From Antrihabitans auranticaus (GTDB lineage Bacteria; Actinomycetota; Actinomycetes; Mycobacteriales; Mycobacteriaceae): 64,000 nucleotides of DNA. The position numbers were made by a program, and so were the translations under genes. Location: contig NZ_JAEMNW010000001.1 of NCBI RefSeq assembly GCF_016481275.1, positions 1,479,531 to 1,543,530 of the forward strand. The letters are read 5' to 3'. Below the pieces are notes generated by a model. That model was not told where the DNA came from, did no database searches, and was given only the letters and a program-made list of their open reading frames with translations. The stretch's first letter is position 1; each line of letters begins with the position of its first letter. Positions 43,533 through 53,333 of this stretch are shown one piece after another.

Positions 43533-43873
43533 GAGCATAAGGCCGTTGCTTTCGACGTGTACAAAGCCGTCGGTGGCCCCGAATGGTCGCGGATCGTGAC
43601 GATGTTGGCGATGTTCGGCGTCGCCTTCCCGCTCATCGCCGCGGCGACGTTGGTTTCGGTGGTCCAGGATTCGGAGGGGCGCAACCCGATCCGGGTGGCC
43701 CGCGGAGTCGTGGCGACGCTGCGGGGACCTCTCTTCAAGGGTATGACACCCGTCCTCTTGCGATACGTCAAACCGGGATCTCATCCGAGCGACATCGATA
43801 CCGAGCCGCTCCTAGAGCGTTGGCGAGCCGAACTGTTGGCGCCGAGGGCATTCTCGTGGACCATCTCAAATAG
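43533..43873 (+). pseudogene. 3' remnant of a PF10118-type metal-dependent hydrolase
   Basis: Encodes EHKAVAFDVYKAVGGPEWSR onward for about 110 residues, closely matching the C-terminal part of the intact hydrolase at 61060-61959 (EHKAVAFDVYKTVGGPEWLR). The first 60% is missing. Near the end one base is lost: the main frame turns into LLAPRAFSW, while the next frame gives the expected GAEGILVDHLK and stop at 43873. It lies opposite in orientation to the intact copy and on the far side of the mce locus. Confidence 0.88.
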
Positions 43874-44479
43874 CAGCAATATTGAGTATCATCACATTGA
43901 ATTCGAGCGGCGCGCGGCGCCATCGTCGGCAATCGCCAACGCCGCAAACAAACACAGCGTTTCGTCCGCCTCGCGCAACGTACGCGATCGTACGAGCCAG
44001 ACTGGATCAAACGCGACGGGCGCTTTATCAGGTTGGTGGCAATATCGGTGCCCGGAACGTGCGACGGCATCGAGGCGGACGATGGCCGTCCGGTCGGCAA
44101 GGATGCCGACTACGTCGGTACGGCGACGGTGCCTAGTTCGACCGTTGTGCGGTTGTTGAACCAAGATCTACCTAAGAATGTGAATGCGAGCAGGTCCACG
44201 CGCGTGGTCCCGATGCGCGGCGACACTCGGTAAGCTTGTCGCGAGCGCGTCGGCCTTCCGATTACATTGCACATCAAACGATTTCGGTTCGGTTCGATCG
44301 TTACCGGATGCAGCACGGCCGCACCCAACGGTCAGGCCGCTTCGGGGTGATCGACGTCAGAGTCACCCTGAAAGGGTGCCGCATCGGGCTACCATCTCGT
44401 GCCGGGCGCACCGACCGCGGGCAAACATATGGGTTGACCGTCGATTTGACATTGCAACGCCCCGGTGAGCCGCGGAATT
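43874..44479. other. No gene seen
   Basis: About 600 bases between the hydrolase remnant and the transposase scrap; only short non-protein-like frames on both strands. Probably insertion-sequence debris. Confidence 0.4.
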
Positions 44480-44612
44480 CTACTTTCCGGCAAAGTCCTC
44501 GATGCTGGTGATGTCGATGGCGAGGATCTCGCAAACCCATCAGCGTCGAAGCCGGTCGCAACAATGAAGCCAATGTTGACCACACGCCCGCTGTACCCAA
44601 CCTCTAACACGT
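44480..44612 (-). pseudogene. IS256-family transposase scrap
   Basis: On the minus strand VLEVGYSGRVVNIGFIVATG then FDADG, and after a one-base shift EILAIDITSIEDFAGK with a stop at 44480. This matches the central block of IS256/Mutator transposases (GRVVNxxxxIATGxNxDGxREILGxxVTxxED). Only about 40 codons remain, with no terminal repeats seen. Confidence 0.6.
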
Positions 44613-44733
44613 GAGCGGCGGCGGCGAACCTACCGGCATCTTGATCGAGCGGACGCGCATGAGACGACGCCACTTGTGTCATGCGTTTGGTCCTCAATCC
44701 AGTTGGGGCAATGTCGACTGGTTCCGGGTTTCC

Positions 44734-47706
44734 TTAGACTTTCGAAGGCCACCAGTTACCACGGCCAATCAACGAGGCGAGGGCCGGAACGGTGACTGTT
44801 CGCACGATAAAGGTATCCAACAGCAGTCCGGCTCCGATCACAAAACCGATTTGAATCATGCCCTGGAATTGACCTGCCATGAGTCCGAACATGCTCGCCG
44901 CGAAAATGATTCCGGCAGAGGTGATGACGCTGCCAGTGGACGCGACGGTTCTAATGACGCCGACGCGAATACCTCGGGACGACTCGTCCCGCAGCCGGGA
45001 AATGAGCAGCATGTTGTAGTCCGCCCCGACCGCCACCAACACGATGAAGGCCATGGGTGCCAACATCCAAGACAGTTCCTGACCCAACAAGAGCTGAAAG
45101 ACGATAACGCCCAGACCCAAAGCCGAAACATAGGACAACACAACCGAAATCAGCAGATACAGCGGCGCGAGGACCGCCCGCAGAAGCAGAATCAAAACCA
45201 ACGCGACGATGATCAACGTGGTGATCATGATATGTAGGAAGTCGTCGTTCAGGTATTTCTTGACGTCCTCGGTCAATGAGGTGGCACCAGCAACCTCGAC
45301 GGTACTGTTCTCCAAACTGGTGTTGGGCACTGCGCCTTGTGCCGTCTGCCGAATCTTTCCGGTCAGCTCGATTGCCTCGTCGCCGAATGCCCCGTACTCC
45401 GTCGAAATTAGATAGCGAGCCACGTGCCCGTCCGCACTGACGAACACAGATGCCGCGGTTTGAAAGTCGATACTGTTGACGACGATGGCTGGAATGTAGA
45501 ATCCCGCCATGTTTTGCGAGGAGGCTTTATCTTTCAGCTCCAGCAGATAGTTGGCCGCCTGCTCGAGACCAGCCTGCAGCTGATCCTTGGCGGGGCCAAG
45601 CTCTTCGAAGCGGCTACCGAAGGCTTGCGCATCGACTGCCATTGTGCCGATGGTTCCTTGTGCCGTCCTCACCAGTCCCCCAGGATCGTTGGGGTCTCCA
45701 CCGAGGGCAACGATCGCAGACTTTACCGAGGCGAGGGTATGTCGAGCTTCTCCTAGGGTTTCGGCGATCGACGGCCCTCCAGTCAGCGTCGTCAACGCGT
45801 CGCGCAGTCGCGCTACGCGGGCACCGAGCGAATCGTCGCCGACCCCCACGAACAGTTCGAGCTGAGAGCGCAGTTGTACACAGGGCGGATCGACGTCGCA
45901 CATTGAGCTGGTATTAAGTACGTTGATCAACGGCTCGGCAGACTTAGCAAGATCGGCAAGTTGCATTGCGGCATTAGCGAATTCATCGAACGTACCATTC
46001 ATTGCCTCGAGCTGATCAGACGCGCCCTGCACCTCGGCTAACCCGGCGTCCAGCCCGTCGAAACCCCCTGCTCTGTCTAGCAAGTCGCTCGCTTCTACCG
46101 CTGCGGCGAACACGGGCTCCGACATTTCGCGCAAATCCGTGATGGCTGCAACCATCTGGTCGACTTTGTCGAGCATTGGGGTAAATTCTGCTGCGCGCGA
46201 ATCGATCTCGCTGGCGGCATCGGCCAGGCCGGACCCGACGCGACCTGCCTGATATGCGACCGAGCTTTCCGTCAGCGGCTTGCCGTCGGGCCTCGTGATT
46301 CCGCGAACAGCTGTGACTCCCGGGAGTTGCGCCACTCGCGCAGCCATCTGTTCGAGATCCGCGAGGCCTTCGGGCGTCCGCATATTGGACTCGCTGTCGA
46401 TCACCAGATACTGCGGTAGTACAAAGTCTTTGGGAAAGTGCGCATCGAGCATCGTGTAACCCTCGTTGCTCTGCAGATCGTCAGGTAGACCACTGCGGTC
46501 GTCGTAACTAACGTCTATAAAGGTTGCACACACAGCCAGCCCCAGCAGAAGCACCAGACTCATCGCAAGGACACGCACCGGCCGTCGAACCACGGCCACA
46601 CCGACCCTCTTCCAGGCACGAGCCGTGCGGTCGCGTTTAGGCAGGGCTTTTCCTTTACCCGCCGCTACCGAAAGCACCGCCGGCAGCAGCGTGACTGACG
46701 CCAGAAAGGCAAGGGTGATACCTATTGCGCACGCGGGACCGGCGGTGGCGAAGAACCCTAGCTGCGTGAAAGCCAACGACGCGCACGCGAGTGCCACGGT
46801 GGCCGCTGATGCCGCAATGACCTTTCCGATTACGCCCGCAGCTTCGCCTATCGCGCGATCATATGCGAGCCCACCGCGGACGAACTCGTGGTATCGGCTG
46901 ATGAGGAAAACCGCGTAATCGGTGCCGGCGCCGGCCAGAACTGCCGTCATGAACGCGACTGTAAAAGCGGACACGCCGAACCCTGCGAGGCCCAACGCGG
47001 CCGCAACTCCTCTCGCTGCCACGAGCGTTATTCCGATCATCATCAGCGGAAGCAGGGCGGTCACGAGCGACTGATAGATCAGCAGCAGAATCAGCGTGAT
47101 AAGGACTCCGGTCACCACCGTGATCAACGCCATGCTGGATTCACCGATGACTACCATGTCGGTACCTGTGGCTGGCGGCCCCGTCACCCGCGTCTCTAGG
47201 TTCGAGTCTTGGGTCGTCTCTGCGACTATATCTCGGACCCTAAGGTCTGAAGCGTTGCCGTCAGGCGTACCGATGTCGCCCTGAATGCCGACCGGCAGAT
47301 ACCACAACTGGTTGTCGTGGCTGGTGAAGAGCGCTTTCCCCTGCGGCTCGTCAAGGAAATCCTGCACTCTGAGGACGTGTTCGGTGTCCGCCTTCAGCGC
47401 TGCAACCAGATTTCTCAGGACCTGCTCGTCACCTTGATCCAGGCCGGACTTGTCTTCCAGGACCACGATGACCGTCGTGCGGGAACCCTCTTCGTCGAAT
47501 GCCTTCGCCATCCTGTCCAGAACTGCGAATGTGGGCGAGTCAGGAGGGAAAGCAGGAGCCGACTGTTCGCGCACGACACTCTCCACCTGAGGAAAAGCGA
47601 TGTTCAACGCCGCCGCCAAGACGATCCAGAAGCCGATCACCCACCATCTTGCGCGCACAACGAAGTGCCCCAGCCGATCGAAACTCATGCCTCTGTTGGC
47701 CTTCAC
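44734..47706 (-). CDS. MMPL/RND-family lipid transporter
   Basis: 990-aa inner-membrane protein. Architecture is standard MmpL: one N-terminal segment (VIGFWIVLAAALNIAF), a periplasmic porter loop, five segments around ALITVVTGVLITLILLLIYQ and GAGTDYAVFLISRYHEF (proton-relay GxDY), then a long second loop rich in helical repeats (residues ~430-770), and a second membrane half with VALVLILLLRAVLAPLYLLI and VGADYNMLLISRLRDES. It exports lipids or surfactants with the proton-motive force. It is downstream of the mce-fadE operon but separated by 600 bases and a palindrome, so probably its own transcript. Start at the GTG at 47706 or the ATG at 47688. Confidence 0.92.
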   Translation of the reverse strand: MKANRGMSFDRLGHFVVRARWWVIGFWIVLAAALNIAFPQVESVVREQSAPAFPPDSPTFAVLDRMAKAFDEEGSRTTVIVVLEDKSGLDQGDEQVLRNLVAALKADTEHVLRVQDFLDEPQGKALFTSHDNQLWYLPVGIQGDIGTPDGNASDLRVRDIVAETTQDSNLETRVTGPPATGTDMVVIGESSMALITVVTGVLITLILLLIYQSLVTALLPLMMIGITLVAARGVAAALGLAGFGVSAFTVAFMTAVLAGAGTDYAVFLISRYHEFVRGGLAYDRAIGEAAGVIGKVIAASAATVALACASLAFTQLGFFATAGPACAIGITLAFLASVTLLPAVLSVAAGKGKALPKRDRTARAWKRVGVAVVRRPVRVLAMSLVLLLGLAVCATFIDVSYDDRSGLPDDLQSNEGYTMLDAHFPKDFVLPQYLVIDSESNMRTPEGLADLEQMAARVAQLPGVTAVRGITRPDGKPLTESSVAYQAGRVGSGLADAASEIDSRAAEFTPMLDKVDQMVAAITDLREMSEPVFAAAVEASDLLDRAGGFDGLDAGLAEVQGASDQLEAMNGTFDEFANAAMQLADLAKSAEPLINVLNTSSMCDVDPPCVQLRSQLELFVGVGDDSLGARVARLRDALTTLTGGPSIAETLGEARHTLASVKSAIVALGGDPNDPGGLVRTAQGTIGTMAVDAQAFGSRFEELGPAKDQLQAGLEQAANYLLELKDKASSQNMAGFYIPAIVVNSIDFQTAASVFVSADGHVARYLISTEYGAFGDEAIELTGKIRQTAQGAVPNTSLENSTVEVAGATSLTEDVKKYLNDDFLHIMITTLIIVALVLILLLRAVLAPLYLLISVVLSYVSALGLGVIVFQLLLGQELSWMLAPMAFIVLVAVGADYNMLLISRLRDESSRGIRVGVIRTVASTGSVITSAGIIFAASMFGLMAGQFQGMIQIGFVIGAGLLLDTFIVRTVTVPALASLIGRGNWWPSKV

Positions 47707-47819
47707 TGACCCCTACCTGACTACTCAAAATGTCGGTCCCACGCGCACCATTGCGGAAGCGCCCAGTTCACCTCGGATTTCCCTTCCCAAGGGAGAGGAC
47801 CGATCATCATTCCAGATTC

Positions 47820-47839
47820 GATACTATCGGTATCGTATC
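47820..47839. promoter_or_regulatory. 20-bp palindrome upstream of mmpL, probable repressor site
   Basis: GATACTATCGGTATCGTATC: the outer arms GATAC/GTATC are inverted, and GATAC-type half-sites recur inside. It lies 114 bases before the mmpL start in an AT-rich patch, where a TetR-type operator over the promoter would be. No regulator gene is adjacent. Confidence 0.6.
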
Positions 47840-48310
47840 CTAACCTATAGTTGTCGGGAATAGGTGGCGCCGCTGCCCAGCTCGCCACCGGCATCGAACG
47901 TCGTTACAGTCATCGTGCCGGCCGAGCGGCCCGATCGCCGTGGAGAGCCCGTATGCCGTCTCGCGACTCCGGCGATGCGCGACTCGCCGTTGCCGATCCA
48001 ATGATTGCGACTCGCTCGCCGCATCGAGCCGAACGGCTTGAAGTGGTGGCACTGAGGCTAAATCACAAGTTAGGCAGCAATATTCGAAAGAATGAGTCCG
48101 GGCCTCCCCGTATCGGTGATGCCGTTGCGAGCGAGCTTGCGGTGCCTCCTGCGGTGAGGGCTCCTGCTACACACCCAAGCGCACGCTTCCCGTTTCGTCG
48201 CTACCGGGTTATCTCGCCGATCGTTCGCATCGCGACTGCTGGTCGTGGATCGAAAGTCCGCGCAGCCCTGGAGCGCACGATGAGTCAGCCGCAGGACTCG
48301 AAATGCAGAG
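47840..48310. other. No gene seen
   Basis: 470 bases between the mmpL promoter region and the end of fadE. A plus-strand frame is open over most of it but is Arg/Ala-rich without motif, and I treat it as non-coding. Confidence 0.45.
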
Positions 48311-50521
48311 TCACAGTTCGATCGGTACTGGATCTCGTGGCAGGTGTAGCTGACGCTCGGCGATGATGTTCAGCTGTATCTCAGTCGTGCCGCCATAGAT
48401 TGTGGTTGCCCGACTCGCGAGCAGGTAGCTGGCCCATTTACCGGCAGTTTGGGATTCGTTCGCGGATGCGCCCTCGTGCCCGAATTCGGCGTGCACGACC
48501 TCGGCGGCGTGCTGGCCGAAGCGCATGTTCAGCAGCTTCGCCACACTCGACGATGCGCCGGGATCGGTACCGTCGATCTGCAGCATTGTGGAACGCAAGT
48601 TGAGTAGACGAACTGTGTAGCCCTCGGCAACGAGGCGTCCGATGCGATCTTGAGCAATGGCGTCGAGTTCGGTTTTCTGCGCGTAGCGCACGACGTCGTT
48701 GCAACTTGCGTAGAGCGGAAGATCTTTATTCGACAGTGACACTCGCTCGTTCGAAAGCGTGTTGCGGGTGACCTCCCACCCCTTATTCACCTCGCCGACG
48801 ACATCCTCATCGGAAACGAAAACGTCCTCGAGGAACACCTCGTTGAACAGCGCAGATCCCGTCAGCTCCCGCAGCGGTTTCACGGTGACGCCAGCAGCTT
48901 TCATATCGATCAGGAAATAGGTGATTCCTTCGTGCTTCGGAGCCGTTGGATCGGTTCGCGCCAAGCAGAAACCCCGATCAGCGAACTGGGCCAACGAATT
49001 CCACACTTTAGTACCGGTCAACCGCCAACCGCCGATCACCTTGGTGGCTTTGGTCGTCAAGGATGCAAGATCCGACCCCGCGCCCGGCTCACTGAACAAC
49101 TGACACCAGAACACTTCACCGCGCAGGGTCTGGGGCAAGAAGCGCTGCTGCTGTTCGGATGTGCCGTACGCGATCAGCGAGGGCACCATCCAGTTCGCCA
49201 ACGCAATCTCGGGTCGCACGATCTTGGCTGCCTTGAACTCCTGCTGAATGATCACCTGGTCGACTGCGTTGGCATCACGACCCCATGGGACCGGCAGGTG
49301 CGGCAGAACCCAACCCCCGGCGGCGATCCGCTCGGTCCGCTCGTCGGCCGGGACGGCCGCCAGTTGTGCTACCGCGCAACGGATCTCGCCCCGCCGGCGC
49401 TCGGCATCGTCCGACAGGGTCACCTCGATCGAGGGCAAACCCGACTCGATCACGCGCTCCGTGACCGTGCGACTCCAGTCCGCGCTCCGCCCGAGTGCGG
49501 CGGCGATTCCGATGGCACGCCGGTAATAGATGTGGGCATCGTGTTCCCAGGTGAACCCGATACCACCGAGCACCTGGATAGTGTTCTGGGTGGTTGTGAG
49601 GGCCGCACGCGGTGCGAGCACGGCTGCGATTGCGGCTGAAAAGTCAACATGGCTCGAGGTGGCATCGTCGAGCGCGCGGGCTGCGTCCCAGACGGCAGCG
49701 GCTGCTCGCTCCGCGTCGACCAACATCGCTGCGCACTTGTGCTTCACAGCCTGGAACTGGCCGATGGGCCGACCGAACTGGTGGCGCACCCTCGCATACT
49801 CCGATGCGATGTGCGTGCACGCCGATGCGACCCCGACCGCCTCGGCCGAATAGAGAACGGCGGCGATGCTGCGTACCCTCGCCACGTCCAGGACACCGAG
49901 CACCCTGTTAGCAGGAACAACCTGCGCAGAGATCTCTATGTTTGCGATGGGACGCAAAAGGTCGACGCTCTCCACGTCACGAACGGTTAGGTCGGAGGCA
50001 TCCAGTGCAATCCACGTCGGGAGCAATTCGCCTGCTCTGAGCGAAACCGGCAGCACCACAACGTCAGCGGCCGAGGCGCCGACTACTGAACTGGCAGTGC
50101 CTTCGACGTAGAGCAGGTCGTTTTCGATCCACCCGACCACGTTGGAACGCAGCGACGCCGCGCCGCATTGTGACCCATCGGAGAGGGACGGCAAAAGCTC
50201 GTCCTTCGCGTCCGTGTTGCTGCTCAGCTCGACGATGGCGGCCGCCAACACCGTCGGCACGAACGGACCAGGTGCGGAGGATCGCCCGAATTCTTCGATG
50301 ACCACCACCAATTCGGAGTATCCGAACCCCTGACCGCCGAACTGCTCGGGAAGATGGAGCCCGAATAGCCCAATGTCGGCAGCTGCGCGCCAGTAGGCGG
50401 GCGGGATCTTCACCTTTGCATCAAGGGCTTCGTGTAGGTCCGCGGAAGTGACGGTCCGCTTGGTGAGCGATCGCACCGACTCGGCAAGTGCGAGGTGATC
50501 CGAACTGATAGCTATCGACAC
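48311..50521 (-). CDS. Two-domain acyl-CoA dehydrogenase (FadE34/ChsE3-like fusion)
   Basis: 736 aa, twice a normal acyl-CoA dehydrogenase. The first half starts with DHLALAESVRSL and LPEQFGGQGFGYSELVVVIE, and ends with RHQFGRPIGQFQAVKHKCAA and QVLGGIGFTWEHD. The second half has WCQLFSEPGAGSDLASLTTK, GWEVTRNTLSNERVSL and TIYGGTTEIQLNIIAERQL. FadE34 of mycobacteria, which oxidises sterol side-chain CoA esters, has this fused plan. Last gene of the mce operon, 109 bases after mas. Here it probably dehydrogenates the imported substrate's CoA ester. Substrate class is inferred from the fusion, not proven. Confidence 0.9.
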   Translation of the reverse strand: MSIAISSDHLALAESVRSLTKRTVTSADLHEALDAKVKIPPAYWRAAADIGLFGLHLPEQFGGQGFGYSELVVVIEEFGRSSAPGPFVPTVLAAAIVELSSNTDAKDELLPSLSDGSQCGAASLRSNVVGWIENDLLYVEGTASSVVGASAADVVVLPVSLRAGELLPTWIALDASDLTVRDVESVDLLRPIANIEISAQVVPANRVLGVLDVARVRSIAAVLYSAEAVGVASACTHIASEYARVRHQFGRPIGQFQAVKHKCAAMLVDAERAAAAVWDAARALDDATSSHVDFSAAIAAVLAPRAALTTTQNTIQVLGGIGFTWEHDAHIYYRRAIGIAAALGRSADWSRTVTERVIESGLPSIEVTLSDDAERRRGEIRCAVAQLAAVPADERTERIAAGGWVLPHLPVPWGRDANAVDQVIIQQEFKAAKIVRPEIALANWMVPSLIAYGTSEQQQRFLPQTLRGEVFWCQLFSEPGAGSDLASLTTKATKVIGGWRLTGTKVWNSLAQFADRGFCLARTDPTAPKHEGITYFLIDMKAAGVTVKPLRELTGSALFNEVFLEDVFVSDEDVVGEVNKGWEVTRNTLSNERVSLSNKDLPLYASCNDVVRYAQKTELDAIAQDRIGRLVAEGYTVRLLNLRSTMLQIDGTDPGASSSVAKLLNMRFGQHAAEVVHAEFGHEGASANESQTAGKWASYLLASRATTIYGGTTEIQLNIIAERQLHLPRDPVPIEL

Positions 50522-50630
50522 GGTATTGATCCTTCCCTGAGGGCCACCGACATGGTCAGTCAGCGCCTGACGGGATCATCTGGAGTGAGGGCGTTGATTC
50601 GGCCTGGGGCGGGCTTCGCCCAATTCGAGG

Positions 50631-51263
50631 TCACTTCGCGGGTAAAGCACCGTCCATGCCGCCGACGTCGGTGATCAGCCAATCCGAGTTTGTGTCGATG
50701 GTGATGTTGTAGGTGACCGTGGTTTGCGCACCCGCGGGAGTCTGCGCGCTCGTCGACGTAACGTTGAGGAAGACGTTTACCTTGTAGATTCCGTCGGCCT
50801 CGGACTCGACCACGGCGTCTATGGGGGCGGCTGTCGAAGTCCACTTGAGCGGGACGAGGATTTCCTGTAACTGCGGTGCTGTCGCGTCGAACTTGTTACC
50901 GAGTTGCGGCGAAGTATTGGCCTTCAGTTTCCCAAGCCACGCATCGACGTCCTGGAAGTTGATGTTCGATGCGCCGACTGCGTAGTCAGTTGCCACCTGT
51001 TCGGCCCGCTGATCGGCGGCGGCCCTCGCGTCCCTGTCGCTCAGATCGCTTTTGGCCGAGAGCCAAAGCCCGCCGAAAGCCGACACTGCGGCAACCAACA
51101 CAACGATGACCGCACCGTAGACCATGGTCGACGTTCGGATCGAGATGGTCGCCCGCTCGCGGACATGGATGGTAGTAGCTAATTTTGGAGCTGCACCGGA
51201 GGTCTTCGGGTCGCCGTCCTCTGCTATCCGCTTCTCTGTTCTGTTTGCTGCTTGGGGTATCAT
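50631..51263 (-). CDS. Mce-associated membrane protein (Mas/Mam)
   Basis: 210 aa. A cytoplasmic N-terminus rich in Lys/Arg/Glu, one membrane helix (MVYGAVIVVLVAAVSAFGGL), then an exported domain resembling the SnoaL/NTF2-like Mas fold (YAVGASNINFQDVDAWLGKL ... YNITIDTNSDWLITDVGGMD). Such proteins stabilise Mce complexes. 28 bases downstream of mceF, same strand. Confidence 0.87.
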   Translation of the reverse strand: MIPQAANRTEKRIAEDGDPKTSGAAPKLATTIHVRERATISIRTSTMVYGAVIVVLVAAVSAFGGLWLSAKSDLSDRDARAAADQRAEQVATDYAVGASNINFQDVDAWLGKLKANTSPQLGNKFDATAPQLQEILVPLKWTSTAAPIDAVVESEADGIYKVNVFLNVTSTSAQTPAGAQTTVTYNITIDTNSDWLITDVGGMDGALPAK

Positions 51264-51291
51264 CGGCGTTCCGATCTTGTTGCGGTGGAGA

Positions 51292-52251
51292 TCATTTGAT
51301 ATTTATTTGCAGATGAAGAGCGCCGTCGTCACCGGTAGCGTTCAGCGCTTGTGAAATTAGCGCGCTGATGTCGATTTGCGGGATGGACGCCTCTGATGCG
51401 GCGGCGAGCGGTTGGATGATCGGCACAAGTCTCTGCAAGTCCGGACCGACCTCGATCAGGTAGGCCGACACGTTGTTCAAGAACGGCACCAACCCATTGC
51501 CTAGTACATAGTCGTCGGGAACTTTCCCGATCCTCGCTAGTTTCCCGATCGCCTCAGCGATGAGGTCTGCCTGGGTTCCGGAATTGCCCCATTCTGGGCC
51601 GGCCGCGGCCATCGAGGGGCCGGCCCATTCCATATCCGCGCCGATCGCCTGTAGATCGGTCATCGTGCTGCGAATTTGTGGGCTTCGACTCAGGATGGTG
51701 GCGGCCAACAGGCTGGTCGACTTTGCGAGCTGCGGAATCACCGATTCGGTCCCGGCCAAGCCCTGATCGAGCGTGTTGACGATGTTACTGAGCGCCTTTG
51801 GATCGAGTTGGTTAAGCAGATTGGTCACTGTTCGGGCGACCTCTGGGATCGATAGCGGCATCTGGATTGTCCCGGTGTCGATTCGCTGGCCGCTTTCGAG
51901 ATAGGGTCCGCCGTCCCGAGTGGGAGTGAATTGGACATATGGTTCGCCGAGCGCGGAGAGATTCTCGATCATGACCGTGCTCGCCGTGGGGATCCGAAAT
52001 TTGTCGTCGACTCGGAATTTCACCTCGACTCCCTCTGCGACGTTGTCAACCGAGGTGATCTCGCCTACCTTGACACCTCTAAGAAGCACTGGGGAACGCG
52101 GAGCGAGGCTTCCCGAGTTCGTCAGCAGCATGGTCGCGGTCGTGTAGTCCTTGAACCAATCCACGCGTATGACACCGAATGTCAGGTAGCCGATGCCGAA
52201 CACCAACACACACACGATCGCAGAGAGTGACACCAGTGAGCTCAACTTCAT
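51292..52251 (-). CDS. mceF: MceF-family substrate-binding protein
   Basis: 319 aa. An N-terminal membrane anchor (LVSLSAIVCVLVFGIGYLTF) then the MlaD/Mce beta-barrel domain (SLAPRSPVLLRGVKVGEITS) and the helical Mce_C domain. The ATG at 52251 overlaps the mceE stop by four bases. Sixth of six Mce subunits that build the periplasm-spanning lipid tunnel. Confidence 0.92.
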   Translation of the reverse strand: MKLSSLVSLSAIVCVLVFGIGYLTFGVIRVDWFKDYTTATMLLTNSGSLAPRSPVLLRGVKVGEITSVDNVAEGVEVKFRVDDKFRIPTASTVMIENLSALGEPYVQFTPTRDGGPYLESGQRIDTGTIQMPLSIPEVARTVTNLLNQLDPKALSNIVNTLDQGLAGTESVIPQLAKSTSLLAATILSRSPQIRSTMTDLQAIGADMEWAGPSMAAAGPEWGNSGTQADLIAEAIGKLARIGKVPDDYVLGNGLVPFLNNVSAYLIEVGPDLQRLVPIIQPLAAASEASIPQIDISALISQALNATGDDGALHLQINIK

Positions 52252-53333
52252 CGGACTGCCCCGATCATCCTGAGAGTGTCGATAATTCGATCGACTTGGC
52301 CTTCGTTGGACAGTCCCGCAACGGCAGGTGAACCCTCGATGTGAACACCGACGATGTTCACCTTCGGTCCGTGATCGGCGAAAGGAATGACTTTTTCGCG
52401 AATCAACGCAACCAACTTGTTCAAATTCGACGGTGCCTGAAGATCCAAAGGTCGCGCTGTGAAGGCAAGTGGCATGAATGCCTTGGCTGCCGCGTTTCCG
52501 GCTGCCGCGAGTGGTGACACCCACGCCAAAGAACGGGTGATCGCTGCGAATCCGTCGTAGAGGCCTAATAACCCGATGAGCGACGTCATTGCGTCCGTCG
52601 CTTGAGTGACGCCCGCTTCAGTGAGTAGTTCGGCGAGTATAGTCGAATCTTCCATAACGACACCGGTGGTGGCCTGCATTCCGTCGAGAAACGCGTCTGC
52701 CTGGTCAAGGTGTACGGATACGTCCTCAACGTCTGCACCGACAACTTGGAATATCCTGGCCGTTTCCTTCGGATCCGCAGGCAGCACAGAGTTCATCCGG
52801 GTGATGATGTCCTGCATTTCGTGAATTGCTCCGCCTTGGACGAAGGTTGCAATGCCGGCCATCGTGTCTTCGATCTGCAGTGCAGGTTTCGTTTGCTTCC
52901 GTGTGATGGTTCCGCCATCTGGAATCGGATCATCGAAGCCGTTCGACGGCGTGATGAGGGCGATATAGATATCGCCGAGGACTGTAGCTTGGCGGAGCTC
53001 CGCGGTTGTTGCGGATGGGAGCTTGACCGATTTCGCGATGTCGACATCAGCGACGACATACCCGTCGTGTGCTTCGGTCGGATCCACGAGCGTCACAGCG
53101 CGTAAGGTGCCGACCCGGATACCATTGGACGCTACTTTGGCGCGCGCCGGCAGATTCAGTGCATTTTCGAACTCAATTCGGACGCGGTAAGTCTCTCCAG
53201 ACACTGTAGTTCCGGGCAATGGCACCGAGGACGGGTCGAACGCGCAACCGTTCAGAGTCACGGCTGCTGCCAAAAGTAATGCGACCACTGTCGCGAGCCT
53301 CCGCGAAACGCGAACTCGGGGCCCCGCGGTCAT
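52248..53333 (-). CDS. mceE: MceE-family lipoprotein
   Basis: 361 aa. Signal peptide with lipobox VTLNGCAF (Cys near residue 30), as usual for the MceE (LprK-type) position. The MlaD domain follows (LNLPARAKVASNGIRVGTLR) and then the helical domain. ATG at 53333 overlapping the mceD stop (ATGA). Confidence 0.92.
   Translation of the reverse strand: MTAGPRVRVSRRLATVVALLLAAAVTLNGCAFDPSSVPLPGTTVSGETYRVRIEFENALNLPARAKVASNGIRVGTLRAVTLVDPTEAHDGYVVADVDIAKSVKLPSATTAELRQATVLGDIYIALITPSNGFDDPIPDGGTITRKQTKPALQIEDTMAGIATFVQGGAIHEMQDIITRMNSVLPADPKETARIFQVVGADVEDVSVHLDQADAFLDGMQATTGVVMEDSTILAELLTEAGVTQATDAMTSLIGLLGLYDGFAAITRSLAWVSPLAAAGNAAAKAFMPLAFTARPLDLQAPSNLNKLVALIREKVIPFADHGPKVNIVGVHIEGSPAVAGLSNEGQVDRIIDTLRMIGAVR

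Noticed and set aside
47851-48366. Possible 170-aa gene between mmpL and fadE
   Set aside because: Runs into the 3' end of fadE on the other strand, has no ribosome-binding site and is Arg/Ala-rich.
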